In this document: one piece after another, positions 27,488-41,615 of the stretch
How positions within the stretch are numbered: the first letter of the stretch is position 1
Layout of the letters: each line of letters starts with the position of its first letter
NCBI RefSeq assembly: GCF_964340395.1
Contig: NC_135556.1
Location: 21,545,223 to 21,609,222 of the forward strand
From: Glandiceps talaboti
Taxonomy: Eukaryota > Hemichordata > Enteropneusta > Spengelidae
Direction: 5' to 3'
DNA: 64,000 bases
Notes under the pieces: generated by a model
What the model saw: only the letters and a program-made list of their open reading frames with translations
Told to the model about the DNA's origin: nothing
The model's database searches: none
Position numbers and translations under genes: made by a program

Positions 27488-30400
27488 TACATACATACAC
27501 ATAGAGTTTTAATCTTCTTTCGCCAAGTAGAGTGCTCAATCACATTGGAGAGCATACCATACATAAAAATGAAAGAAGACGAGTATTATATTACATTCTG
27601 GATTTCCATAATGTAATATCATACTCGTCTTCTTTTATTTGTATGTTATTTGTATATATATATAATTCATATATTCATATATAGATCACATTTTTTATTT
27701 TATAAATGTAACTATAAATGTGCTGTGCTGATTTAAACTTTAAATTAAAATATTCATTTTATTTTTTATTAAATTACAATCACCCATTTCATTGTTTTAT
27801 TTCTAAGAAACTTAGGAATGCATCAACAAAGACTACAACCAGCAGCTGATATCTTGGTATAACATTTATTTTTATAAATCTCTTCCCACCTTAGTTCCTG
27901 AACCTATTTGACCTTAAGTAAGATATAACACGGAATTCATCAAACTAACAAAATATACACCAATAACTCACTCAGTGACAGTGAGATTTTCATTTCACAA
28001 TCACCCAGGTAACTTTAAAGGGACTGCCAACAATTCAGTGCCCTTTATTGACCCTACTATACCTTGCCTTTTTACCTATATAAGGACATAATTAGCATAA
28101 CAATAGTTAATTTGAATATAGCAAAATCATACAATAGATCTTTCCTATTGTTAGTATACTAGCTATGGACATATAACAATAAACAATCACAAGGACTGTT
28201 GTATTCAAAACTTTTTTATTGGAAGGTAATTGTCCAAACAGGTGTACTTACTGGTCTTACAGGGGATAAGAAAAACCTTGGAAGTTAGGGTATTGTTGAT
28301 GGAGTACAATAAAGTGATCAGTCAGAGAATGCTCTTTTGTTTGCACACCTCAACCAAAGTAGATCTTGTCCTCAATATTACCAAGTGACCATGTAGATGT
28401 TACAATTAAATAGGAGCAGTAGTTGTGCACACATTTCATAGAGTTAGCATACTGTTGTCAAGTGCAGAAACCTATTGAAATATCTAACCCTGTGTATGCT
28501 TAACAACACAAACAGAGCAACTCAAATGTGACAACACATAACTTGTACAACAATAGCACAATGCTACTTCTGTACATTGAACAAAACATAATAAATAGGT
28601 GCAGTAAATTTTAGAGGTTTTTTTTTTGTCCTTGATATTGGCATTGTGTATTTGATGAAACCTTGATGAGTGGTTTTATGTATGGAGTCATAGATCTTGG
28701 TACCCTCTAAGATCTACGATGTTCATTCATAAACTTTTCATGCAAATTCACCCACTTGATTTTTATCACACAGCAAGGAACCATTCATAAAAATAGTATC
28801 TACTCAGTCTTAAAAACTACATTTTGCAAAACTGAGTATTCTTTGGATCTTTGACAAATAAAAATTTACAATTCTCAAATGTTGAAATTATCAACACCAT
28901 CATTTTTCTGAAAAATGCATACATTTTGACAAATTTCCAAATTTGAGTAAAAAAAAGTATGAAAATAATCTCTGCATTACTAAATCTGATGAAATGAAAA
29001 TAGTTCTGTGTATATAAGCTTATGATAATCTGGTACTGCAAAGAGATTCTTTATGTACAAGTTATCAAATACATATACATGTAATAGTCTTATAAAATGT
29101 GACAGAACAGAAAAATGTTGAATAAAATGTCTGGATTTTTTTTCCTCCAATCTTTTAGTTTTTACATTTACAAATTGATCATTACATTGAAATATTTATT
29201 TGCATTTGTCTTCCTACATGTACAGTAACATTTTGATAAAACTCTCTCTCTATGTATATGCGTACATGTAATTATGCCACCTGACAATTGCAATATATAT
29301 CAACTGAATTCCCTAGGTGTTAAATAAAGAGTTATATTAATTATGGATTTTGAATTATAAATTCCATAGAGTCCAGATATGTGTATTCATAATCCATACA
29401 GTATACTGAATAGTCTTTTATCAACTGAATTTCCTAGGTGTTAAATAATGACTGGTTATATTAATTATGGATTTTGAATTATAAATTCAATAGAGTCCAG
29501 ATATGTGTATTCATAATCATTACAGTATACTGAATAGTCTTTTATAAGTTGATATTTCATCACCTCATACATACATGTATCTTTGTAGTTTTTACACTTC
29601 CTGTATCAAGTTGGATTTTCTAACTGATATGTTTTAATTTCAAAACACAGTAGATATAAAATTTCATATATGCACAATGCAGTAAAACCATTCCTTTAAT
29701 ACTTTATAAGCCATACAATTAGTCATTGCAATGTTGTGATCTCAATCAGTCAGGTTGCCGTGACAACCACCAACAGGCAACTGTTTACATCACCAATTTA
29801 TATCCCGGTATTTGTTGTCATAACAACACAGCTGTTGAAGTCAAAACTGCAGTGGGACTGGGTATGTGGAATACACAGGGAGCAACACAAGTAGAAATGC
29901 ATGCTATTTTGGCATTCTGTTGGTGCCTGCAGATACAAATACTTCTCCTATGCAATGGAAGTATGTCACAGAAAGAAAAGATAAAATGCAGTTTGTTGTA
30001 CTAAACAATCTTATCAGTTTGTACTGTTTTACAAATCACATACTTGCTTAATAATCTAAAGTTTCCCCCAACAACCCCTTACCTAACCAAAGAAGTTTGC
30101 TTTCAAGAAGTGGGAGGTGTCAGCAGCTTGCAGTACAACGGGTTACGAAAAAAAAATCAGTCAGGGAAAAAAAGACCATACTTTCCAAATTGAGATATAG
30201 ATTTTTTTTGGCAACCTCGTGATGATCTTGGGCCCAGGATTCCAATAAATCAATCGACATGGGTAGCACTAGAAGGCCTAACTCAAAGAAGCTTTGTCAA
30301 TACTGGCAAATTGCCAATATCAAAATTTAAAAGGCATACCACTGGCATTTGTGTCAAGTTATATCAAATATCGATTTCCAAATTCACTATTTACAAAAAA

Positions 30401-31192
30401 AGTAACTATCTCTGATATGATGTACATTAAGAAAAAAAACTAGTTTTGAAAGTGTGCTATTTTATATTAATTTTTTATTCGTGAAAAAAAGGACCATGCA
30501 AATAACTGAAGTGGAAGTCCGTTTTTAAATCGCCTGTCAAAAATTGTGGCCAATGGAATATGTGTAAACTCTACGCCGCGGGTTAAATATCACCCACTAA
30601 ATAGCTAAAAGAATATCGATCGACCATTTTCTACTTCGTTGACTAGGAAATCCGATTCAAATATTTGATTCGCTTGTCACGCGTTGCAATATCCGCTACA
30701 TTTTGCATTTCCTCTTGATACTGTGATACTAGTAGTAAACGAAGTTTAAATACCCCAACATAGAAGTTTTCAATTCCCTTTAATAGCGAGAGAAAATCTA
30801 AGGTGAACATAATTGCAAATCAATCATGTGTTATAATACAATGAGTTCATGTTTGTAGCAGGTGGCCGCATTTACCCCGAACAATTTTTAATTATTTGAA
30901 GCCAAATCTCCTGCGAGCGAGTGCAGTGTAACAATGCTAGTATCAGCGACCGGAGTCTATGGTAACCAACTACGCTAAATTTACCTGCAGAGTTGCGGCC
31001 CACCTGTGGAATTCTTTCTTAAAAATTCTAAAAACTACTGCGAATTTTTCGTTCAAATTTTCAGGTCTTGCAGAATTAATATTAATGAATCGTTTTTCAA
31101 CTTACCAAGTAGTTGCTGTTCCACCTTTCAAGTTTTTCCTGAAGAAGTGTAAAAGCACTAGTGGTCGCCAAACGTCTCAAGGAATCAGCCAT
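16049..31192 (-). CDS. SPATA18: Mitochondria-eating protein (SPATA18/MIEAP orthologue), 11 exons located
   Basis: Coding exons in order: 31192-31106, 26052-25947, 25487-25253, 23209-23114, 20425-20299, 19439-19208, 18697-18539, 18106-17931, 17429-17300, 16901-16766, 16146-16049. All have GT-AG borders. The start reads MADSLRRLATTSAF, close to human MAENLKRLVSNETL as I recall it. Other shared blocks are NTCDQN, GQLF and RLLPWL near the N-terminus, then an acidic coiled coil, RFSD, FHAAKIAFRQYK, ISFPPEVDF, DGELFEDSKYRRSYDSEY and GEAVTRRGA. An Arg-Ser tail (RSRSRSPTRSVSPSRSRS) ends in SSYGAY. The located exons give about 527 residues; the human protein has about 538. The family controls mitochondrial quality and is p53-induced in mammals; that role here is by homology only. 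Exons 4 and 5 do not join in frame, so a small exon (length 2 modulo 3) is probably missing from my model between 20.43 and 23.11 kb. Confidence 0.93.
20602..20672. repeat. (CAGA)n microsatellite in a SPATA18 intron
   Basis: About 71 bp of CAGA units with one TACA interruption, in the intron before exon 5 of my model. Confidence 0.95.
22726..22838. repeat. 56-bp tandem duplication of a two-part unit
   Basis: Two related subunits alternate: one with TACATCATAAATAGTCAGAG and one with TACATCATAAATAGAGAG, each ending TTTGTCAC. The pair of about 30 + 26 bp occurs twice, an A-B-A-B higher-order repeat, inside a SPATA18 intron. Confidence 0.85.
27388..27476. repeat. (ATGT)n then (TA)n microsatellite
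   Basis: About 50 bp of ATGT passes into about 38 bp of TA, then short CA and CATA runs, in SPATA18 intron 1. Confidence 0.95.
27561..27646. repeat. Near-perfect hairpin, 37-bp arms and 12-nt loop
   Basis: Arm 27561-27597 is almost the exact reverse complement of 27610-27646; the inner 26 bp differ at one position. The loop is CTGGATTTCCAT. It lies in SPATA18 intron 1 beside TA repeats. It could be a small foldback transposon or a hairpin RNA precursor; the sequence alone does not decide. Confidence 0.85.
29298..29543. repeat. 121-bp tandem duplication
   Basis: Two copies starting at about 29301 and 29422 share CAACTGAATT, CCTAGGTGTTAAATAA, ATTAATTATGGATTTTGAAT and GAGTCCAGATATGTGTATTC, with few differences. 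It is in SPATA18 intron 1 and appears recent. Confidence 0.9.
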
Positions 31193-31196
31193 CTTG
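31183..31196 (-). promoter_or_regulatory. SPATA18 start context CAAGATGGCTGA (TISU-like)
   Basis: The start codon is embedded in CAAGATGGCTGA, 10 of 12 positions of the TISU consensus SAASATGGCGGC. TISU directs initiation on very short leaders and overlaps the YY1 site. This supports the chosen ATG and suggests transcription may start close to it. Confidence 0.4.
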
Positions 31197-33235
31197 AATC
31201 TTGTGACGCTACGCATGCGTTGTTTGACGATTACGCGGTCGCTTCCATTCACGAATTGGGGATTCCACATATTTGCCTAACTGTGGAGTGGGTCAAAAGA
31301 TCGTACATTTGGAACTCAGCCAGCGTACCTTTACACCAAACCATCAATGGCTTCGTAGATAACATAGAATGTTGAACTCTGCCCTCAGAAACCAGTCGAT
31401 TTTACGTTTCCATGTTAAAAACTAAAAATAAGACGCACACTCAACTGAAATCGTGAGAAAACTTTTTTTTTCGAAATGTAGTAAACTTTGCAGATGGGAA
31501 TTAAATTTAAGCGAAAACCCCGCGATATATTAATTAAGTTATGTGACTACTGCACAATAGGCTAGGTTTATATTATACGACAAAGGAATGAGATACGTGT
31601 ATGACGTCACTGCTTAGATTCAGCTTCTGTTTATTGGTCATATTTCAATTGTCCCGTACTGACGCTAATTTGTTTAGCTTTCAATTCGAACACATCGACA
31701 CGGGTAGTAAATTACCACGTATGAAATGTACCACTTTGAGGCTTTTCAGTTATTTGACCGACCTTACTCCGAGGGACAAAAATCTTCAATGACTTGGGTA
31801 TACAACTGGAGTGATCTGGAGTCAATCCAGGTGGTGGTTGTCCCCGTTATATTTAATGAGTTCGACACACCAAAGAGTATAGGCCATTACGTACGTATAC
31901 CGAAATCATCGGAAGGGAGACCGGAAAGAGGGGGGGTTGCGGCGGAGGAGGGGGGATCAGGAGGGAAAAATCCAAGCGCAGGTCGGGTTCAGGTCACTAT
32001 CGACACTGAATATCGACTTCAGCGTCCATACATATGTACATGTAATAATAAGAGGTTTCTTTACAAATGGGCTTAGCAAAGATCTGGGCTGTAATTACCT
32101 GTAATTCCGGGAGATACTTACCAACGGGTTGTGGTCAGAATTTACGGTAGGGGGTCTGGGGAGAAATTGGAGGGGAGGGGGCATGAAAAAAATGGGGGTT
32201 CGAAGGGGAGTCATCATTCATGACAATTCTATCTGAATATTCAGACCTCAGGAGCAATACTGTCGTTTACCTTGTATGTTTGCAAAATTGTTAAACGTTC
32301 ACATCATTTACCTACCAAACATTTAATTAATACGAGGCCATTAATAGCCAAGCGAATGTGTTCATGTCTGCCAAGAACATATGTCTTCATAAGTTAAAGT
32401 GTAGACAATATAGACATATAGTTATATAATAATGTATTGAGAGTAAAATTGGGTTATTGAAGACTATTTTCAAGTACTCTATGGCTTTCATTCGATAATG
32501 TGTATGGTTTCAAATTTAATTCCACTAAATGGCGATATTGCTATATTTTCATCATTCGAATGCGAAACACATTGGCGTTTGTTGATTTCTATCCATCTCA
32601 ATATAGAACTGTGAGCTATGTACATAGTGATGTCTGGAAACAATGTGACACGTGTCATCATTCAGCAAAGGAAAACAAAAATACATGTATTGCCACAAAA
32701 GAAAACCATTTTAATCTAATGAACAAATGTAGTGAAAACATTGAGCGTGTTGACTCACATTTACCAGCCAAGTGTCTTACATATATGATATTTGTTTTGC
32801 CATTTTTCTATATACTGAACTATAGTACATGCACTATTCTGACCTCATTTCAGTAAATGTGAAAATTTGCTCTGCCTGTGCGTCGATCGTTGCTTTATAT
32901 TGGCGCAATTCAAAGTGTTCCCACATTGCATAGGATTATGATAAAGTGGACCATTTATATGATTTTTTCAAAGTTTTCTGATGAGCGCAACACTCGGAGC
33001 GCAGCGTATAACATCGTTAAACTAAACTCTCTATATAAGAAATGAAGTTAAAGTTTTCTTGATTTCGACGTCCTTGTTTCGTCCTACAATGTTCTATCTC
33101 CCGTGTGTTGCATAGCGCAGTTCGCTGGTCATGCTCGATGGCTTAGCCAATTATTTTATGCTCGCACATAACTTTTTCTGGATGTTTCAAAACTTTCCGT
33201 CGTTAGTGGCGCTGTTACTTAGAGGTTAAGAGGTC
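31193..33235. promoter_or_regulatory. Divergent SPATA18/SGCB intergenic region
   Basis: About 2.0 kb separate the two start codons. The stretch should hold both 5' UTRs and both promoters. No TATA box is clear at a fitting distance. It holds a perfect CRE palindrome, two ORFs of doubtful status (31601-31792 and 31726-32076), and G-rich patches at 31929-31963 and 32148-32209. A bidirectional promoter is an inference from geometry. Confidence 0.6.
31602..31609. promoter_or_regulatory. Perfect CRE palindrome TGACGTCA
   Basis: TGACGTCA is the full CREB/ATF/CREM site. It lies about 410 bp upstream of the SPATA18 ATG in the divergent promoter region. Other exact copies in the window are at 4798, 41801 (inside a coding exon), 53045 and 53283, so on its own it is weak evidence. 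Confidence 0.4.
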
Positions 33236-37148
<3,913 letters not shown>

Positions 37149-37619
37149 CAATAACATGTAAACTGAGAGTGAAAGTGTATGTTACTTTGTAAAACATTGG
37201 GGAACTAAAACATGAAAGTGCATATTGTAAGTTTAGGGTGATGTGTAGACTGCAGTTTGCGATACTCTTAGGTTACTGTGTTTATGGTTACTAAGTATTC
37301 TCCTAATACCAAACTGCATAGTCAGTGAGTAGATCCTTATAAACATTTGATCAAGATTGGTGTACATAGGAAGTTAGTATGATTTCATCTTTGCTTAGGA
37401 GGATGAACAAGTACACTACTGCATGTAGGTAAAATGACAAGTTATTTTTAAAGGAATTGACAAAGCCACAGTAGCCATAACCCTTTGCATTTCTATTCTG
37501 TACGATGACTTTGGCTTGCAACAATACAGCTCAGGTATCCCCAGTCTGCTGTTTTTTATGTCAGCTGGATGTTGACAATGAGTGAGCCTTGTGTTATTGT
37601 ACAAAGCTCAAGGCTTCTT

Positions 37620-38175
37620 TATCAATTTGCTAGCCCAGTGTCAGCCTAATGTTAACATCAAGACTTTGCAGACACCCCTTCCAGTTGCTAACACATGGTG
37701 GTAAGGTGGTAGCGACAACACAAGTGTTCATACTGAGTTATCATGGTATTGACACATGAATGATACAGGTATTAATCCTTTCATTTGCTAACACATACTG
37801 GTAAAGTGTTGGTACCAGCCTAGTGTTAGCACTAAGTTATCATGGTGTTGGCACATGGCTGATGCAGACATTAACCCTTCCAGCTGATAATACATGCTGG
37901 TAAGGTGTTGGTACCAGCCTAGTGTTAGCACTAAGTTATCATGGTGTTGGCACATGGCTGATGCAGACATTAACCCTTCCAGCTGATAATACATGCTGGT
38001 AAGGTGTTGGTACCAGCCTAGTGTTAGCACTAAGTTATCATGGTGTTGGCACATGGCTGATGCAGACATTAACCCTTCCAGCTGATAATACATGCTGGTA
38101 AGGTGTTGGTACCAGCCTCGTGTTAGCACTGATTTATCCTGGTGTTGTTAACATAACAGTAGGGCTGATGTAAGC
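37620..38175. repeat. 99-bp minisatellite, about 3 exact-like and several degenerate copies
   Basis: The unit starting AGCTGATAATACATGCTGGT recurs at 37882, 37981 and 38080, an exact 99-bp period. More diverged copies extend to both sides. Because 99 is divisible by three, the minus strand stays open across copies (repeat of 33 residues), but nothing suggests it is translated. Confidence 0.92.
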
Positions 38176-39116
38176 ATTAATGCTTCCAGTTATTAACACA
38201 TTCATCCTATGCAGTCTGACCGTGATTGTCGAGCTATACTGTCATCAAGTGAATAGTAATAGAAAACAAAAGCATAAAATAAATACATGATGAGGGCGCC
38301 ATCTATATATCATACTAGATTACAAAGGCGTTCCCTATCTCTACATATATTCACTGTATTATGTATCCAGCAATTCAAGGACATGCTGCCATATTGAGTT
38401 ATTGTTCCATACATTACTGATTGATCACTGCAGACACAGCTCATTTTTTTTACACAAAGTAGGAAATAGATTTCTAGTATACCAATCGCCTATTTTATGT
38501 TTTTTCCAAGACTAAAATTATATTTTGTATACATGTAGTTGTTAGCAGATATTTATCATTCATAACTGTAGATGGGGTTGAAGTATTCTGAAAAGACGTA
38601 AGGAATGTGCCATATCGTGGCAAGCATGATTTCCCAATGAAGCCTTGACAATTTACCATAATTTCTGTAATACTTTTGTATCACTTATATGGAGCTACGG
38701 TGCTATGAAATACCAATTCACTGACCTGTTCTGGATGAATCATGTTTTTCATTTGAGTTTATGGTGAACCATTACCAGTCTTTTTGCTAATGGTGTGGGA
38801 ACCCACCCCAGTAACGGACAGGGTAAATTTGGTGAAACTGGAATAGTTCACATACATTGTAATGTAATTTTGGTAGGGAACCCCAGTAAAATGACTGGGG
38901 AACTCAGGTAAGTTTTACCTACTTACCACCCTTAAAAAATCACTGATTACCATTACGTAAAATTGTTATCTTAGTGTTAGTAAATATAAAGAGACAACTT
39001 TACGATTAGATGTGTACCATTATCATGATTATCAAAAGCCATATTCCTTTTTAACATTTTCTAATTTCTTTTTAACAAAATTCTGTAGCATTGTGTGTAA
39101 GAGAGTAAGCAAGTGA

Positions 39117-39166
<50 letters not shown>
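39117..39166. repeat. (GT)n microsatellite
   Basis: About 50 bp of GT. Confidence 0.95.
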
Positions 39167-39168
<2 letters not shown>

Positions 39169-39462
39169 ATACATGTGTAGGACTTCTTAAACATCCCATT
39201 AATTAATGTAGTATTATTTGTTTTACTGTAACTACAGTATAGTTTAGAGGGAGAGTGTTTCAAACACAGATATACAATATTTATTTTGGGGTACACATAC
39301 ATGAAGTATGTGCGTAATATCTTTAAAAGTTTAATAGTGGTTTATATTATAATCTTTGACTGTTTTCAAAGTCTGTTACCTTCATAAAGAGACAGCTTGC
39401 TTCATAGGTGACATACAAGTTCAGCATAATGTTGCACTCCAATGTCTATGCCCCAATGAAGG

Positions 39463-39533
39463 GAGGTGTTGAACCCCTGATCAAGTGAGGTGTTGAAATC
39501 CCTCTCAAGTGAGGTGTTGAACCCTGATCAAAT
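39463..39533. repeat. 24-bp tandem repeat, three copies
   Basis: GAGGTGTTGAACCCCTGATC plus AAGT occurs at 39463, 39487 and 39511 with a few changes. Confidence 0.9.
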
Positions 39534-40199
39534 GACTTCAGAATATGTTACCTCTTCAGCATCCTTAACAAAAACAGTTGAAATGAAATCAAAATAACTT
39601 GGTTCTTGCAAGTAAGTCAATTTGATATACTCTTTGCTATATGATACTTGTGGACATAAGAATCCCATTCCTTGTGCATTAGTTGACCGTTTTAGTTGCT
39701 ATGTTGCTGAACTTCATACGTACACACAGGCTTTCTGAGTACTCACATAATTTTTGGGGGATATTTTCTGTTGTCTACATTTAGCTATTTAGAGGTAGAA
39801 TGCATTTGATTCATCATAAAATGCATACCCATAAATGTATTATGCATGAATTTTGTATTGTTTTAGTATCTTTTAGACATACCAATAACTTGCAATGTAT
39901 TGCATACTTTTGTGACATTCAGTTCAGGTTCTTATCTTGCCAAAGTTTCCACAGCAATTTGTGCATGTTGAAACAGTCAAATTGGAGTTCTTTTGACTAT
40001 CTCTTCTAATTCATGTAAGCCTTGGTTACCAAACAAGTATTATGTTACTTTCTATGTCTTTACATATATTTCAAAAGTATTTTACACATATTGATATTAA
40101 TAAACATTATCTTATATTACTGACGAAAATATTTGATTTAATTCGTTTTACTTGCTCATGATAGTTTGACTGGAAACTGGTGATGAGGTTAATGGTCTG

Positions 40200-40248
40200 G
40201 GTTTTTAGCACAACTGAACTGAAGGTTCAGTAGTGCTGTAGGCATCGT

Positions 40249-40298
<50 letters not shown>

Positions 40299-40560
40299 AT
40301 GTATGTGTGTTGAAACAACTTAAAGTCAAAAACTGCTGGACCGATTTAATATTTGGTGGTCTTTTTACTTTGGGTGTCTAGTTGGGAAATTGTTCAAATG
40401 AAAATGATCGCATCAGAGATGTGCGTTTTGGGTCAAAAAATGTGATTTTTGGTCAAAAAACTTAAACTCCAAAACTACTGGGGAGATTGGCCTGAAATTT
40501 GGTAATAGTACTATATGAAAGAGCTGCCCCATATCCTTGTAGGTTACACAGAGGTTTTCC
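40200..40560 (+). repeat. Probable interspersed repeat with hairpin and (GT)n
   Basis: A 13-bp stem AGCACAACTGAAC / GTTCAGTAGTGCT at 40207-40237 (one mismatch) precedes a GT array (40250-40297). Two related blocks follow, AAAACTGCTGGACCGATTT and AAAACTACTGGGGAGATTGG. The layout looks like a mobile repeat, but no family is assigned. Confidence 0.5.
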
Positions 40561-41292
40561 AAGAATAAGTATAGTGTAACATGTCTATTATGGAAGTAAC
40601 GAATTAAAACATTTGAAGCAGTAGGCAGGTATGAGTGACTGACTATTTCACATACTGCTAGTGGGTGAGTGAGTGAGTGAGTCTCTCTCTCTCTCTGTCT
40701 CTAGCCAATCACAATACACACATGAGGAATTTCTGCTGGAATTAAACTTTTATTCAGGATTAATTATATTATGCAAGTAATCATGTTACACATTGTATAT
40801 ATATACATAAGTAGAGTTTACATGCTGTGTTAAAAACTTCACTCATCAATAGATTGATTTCCACATAACCTAGAGTGAATGACTAAATTACCATTCTTGC
40901 AGGCCAGGTAATATTATTTCTGATGGCTGTATTGGACAGTGCCATAAAAGGGCCAATTGATTCAAATACAGGTAACTCTAACTTTTCCTACATTTTTCGA
41001 CACTTTAAAGTGTACCAAATCACCAGTGGAACTACTAGGAATCATTTCAATTAATCCGAATTGTTTATCTAGTAAATACACCTTATCGTTCTGTCCTTGT
41101 TGGCCATTTTCTTTGCTTGATTATTCCTTTCTTCACCAATCTCCACATTCAGTTCTTGTTGTCCCAACATCTTAATACTGTTCGGAGTGATATTACAATA
41201 TCAATCATGTAATCTCTCCTGACAAGCTTGCACTCTTAGTGTCGACACCATTTGAATACATGACATGTAAAATTTTAAATACTGAATATATC

Positions 41293-41295
<3 letters not shown>

Positions 41296-41370
<75 letters not shown>
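41296..41370. repeat. (GT)n microsatellite
   Basis: About 75 bp of GT, downstream of the subunit 1 stop codon. Confidence 0.97.
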
Positions 41371-41615
41371 ATCTGCATCGCACACCTGTGATTATTATGT
41401 ACATGTGCTAGTATTCTATCTACATTTGTTTAAGTCCATCTCTATACTAGTGAAAAAGAATTGTTTATTAATGTTTATATCTGTCCTCATAGTCAATCCG
41501 ATAGTTATTATCATTATATACCCAAAGTCATTACTGAAATTGTCCGTTCTCGGCATCCATTGACTCGTACACTATTTGCAAATCTTAGCTAGTTTGAAGA
41601 ACGGTTTAAAATGTG

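Larger units (their letters stand above)
37149..40104 (+). other. Likely SGCB 3' UTR and downstream flank
   Basis: No exon is seen after the SGCB stop. Candidate poly(A) signals are AATAAA at 38278-38283 and 40099-40104. If the distal one is used, the 3' UTR would carry the 99-bp minisatellite. Confidence 0.35.

Noticed and set aside
30959-31375. 138-codon plus-strand ORF
   Set aside because: It runs antisense over SPATA18 exon 1, which is supported by homology and splice sites.
32500-32856. 118-codon plus-strand ORF in the divergent region
   Set aside because: No family resemblance or coding character that I can see.
37788-38129. 113-codon minus-strand ORF with 33-residue repeats
   Set aside because: Explained by the 99-bp minisatellite, whose period keeps the frame open.
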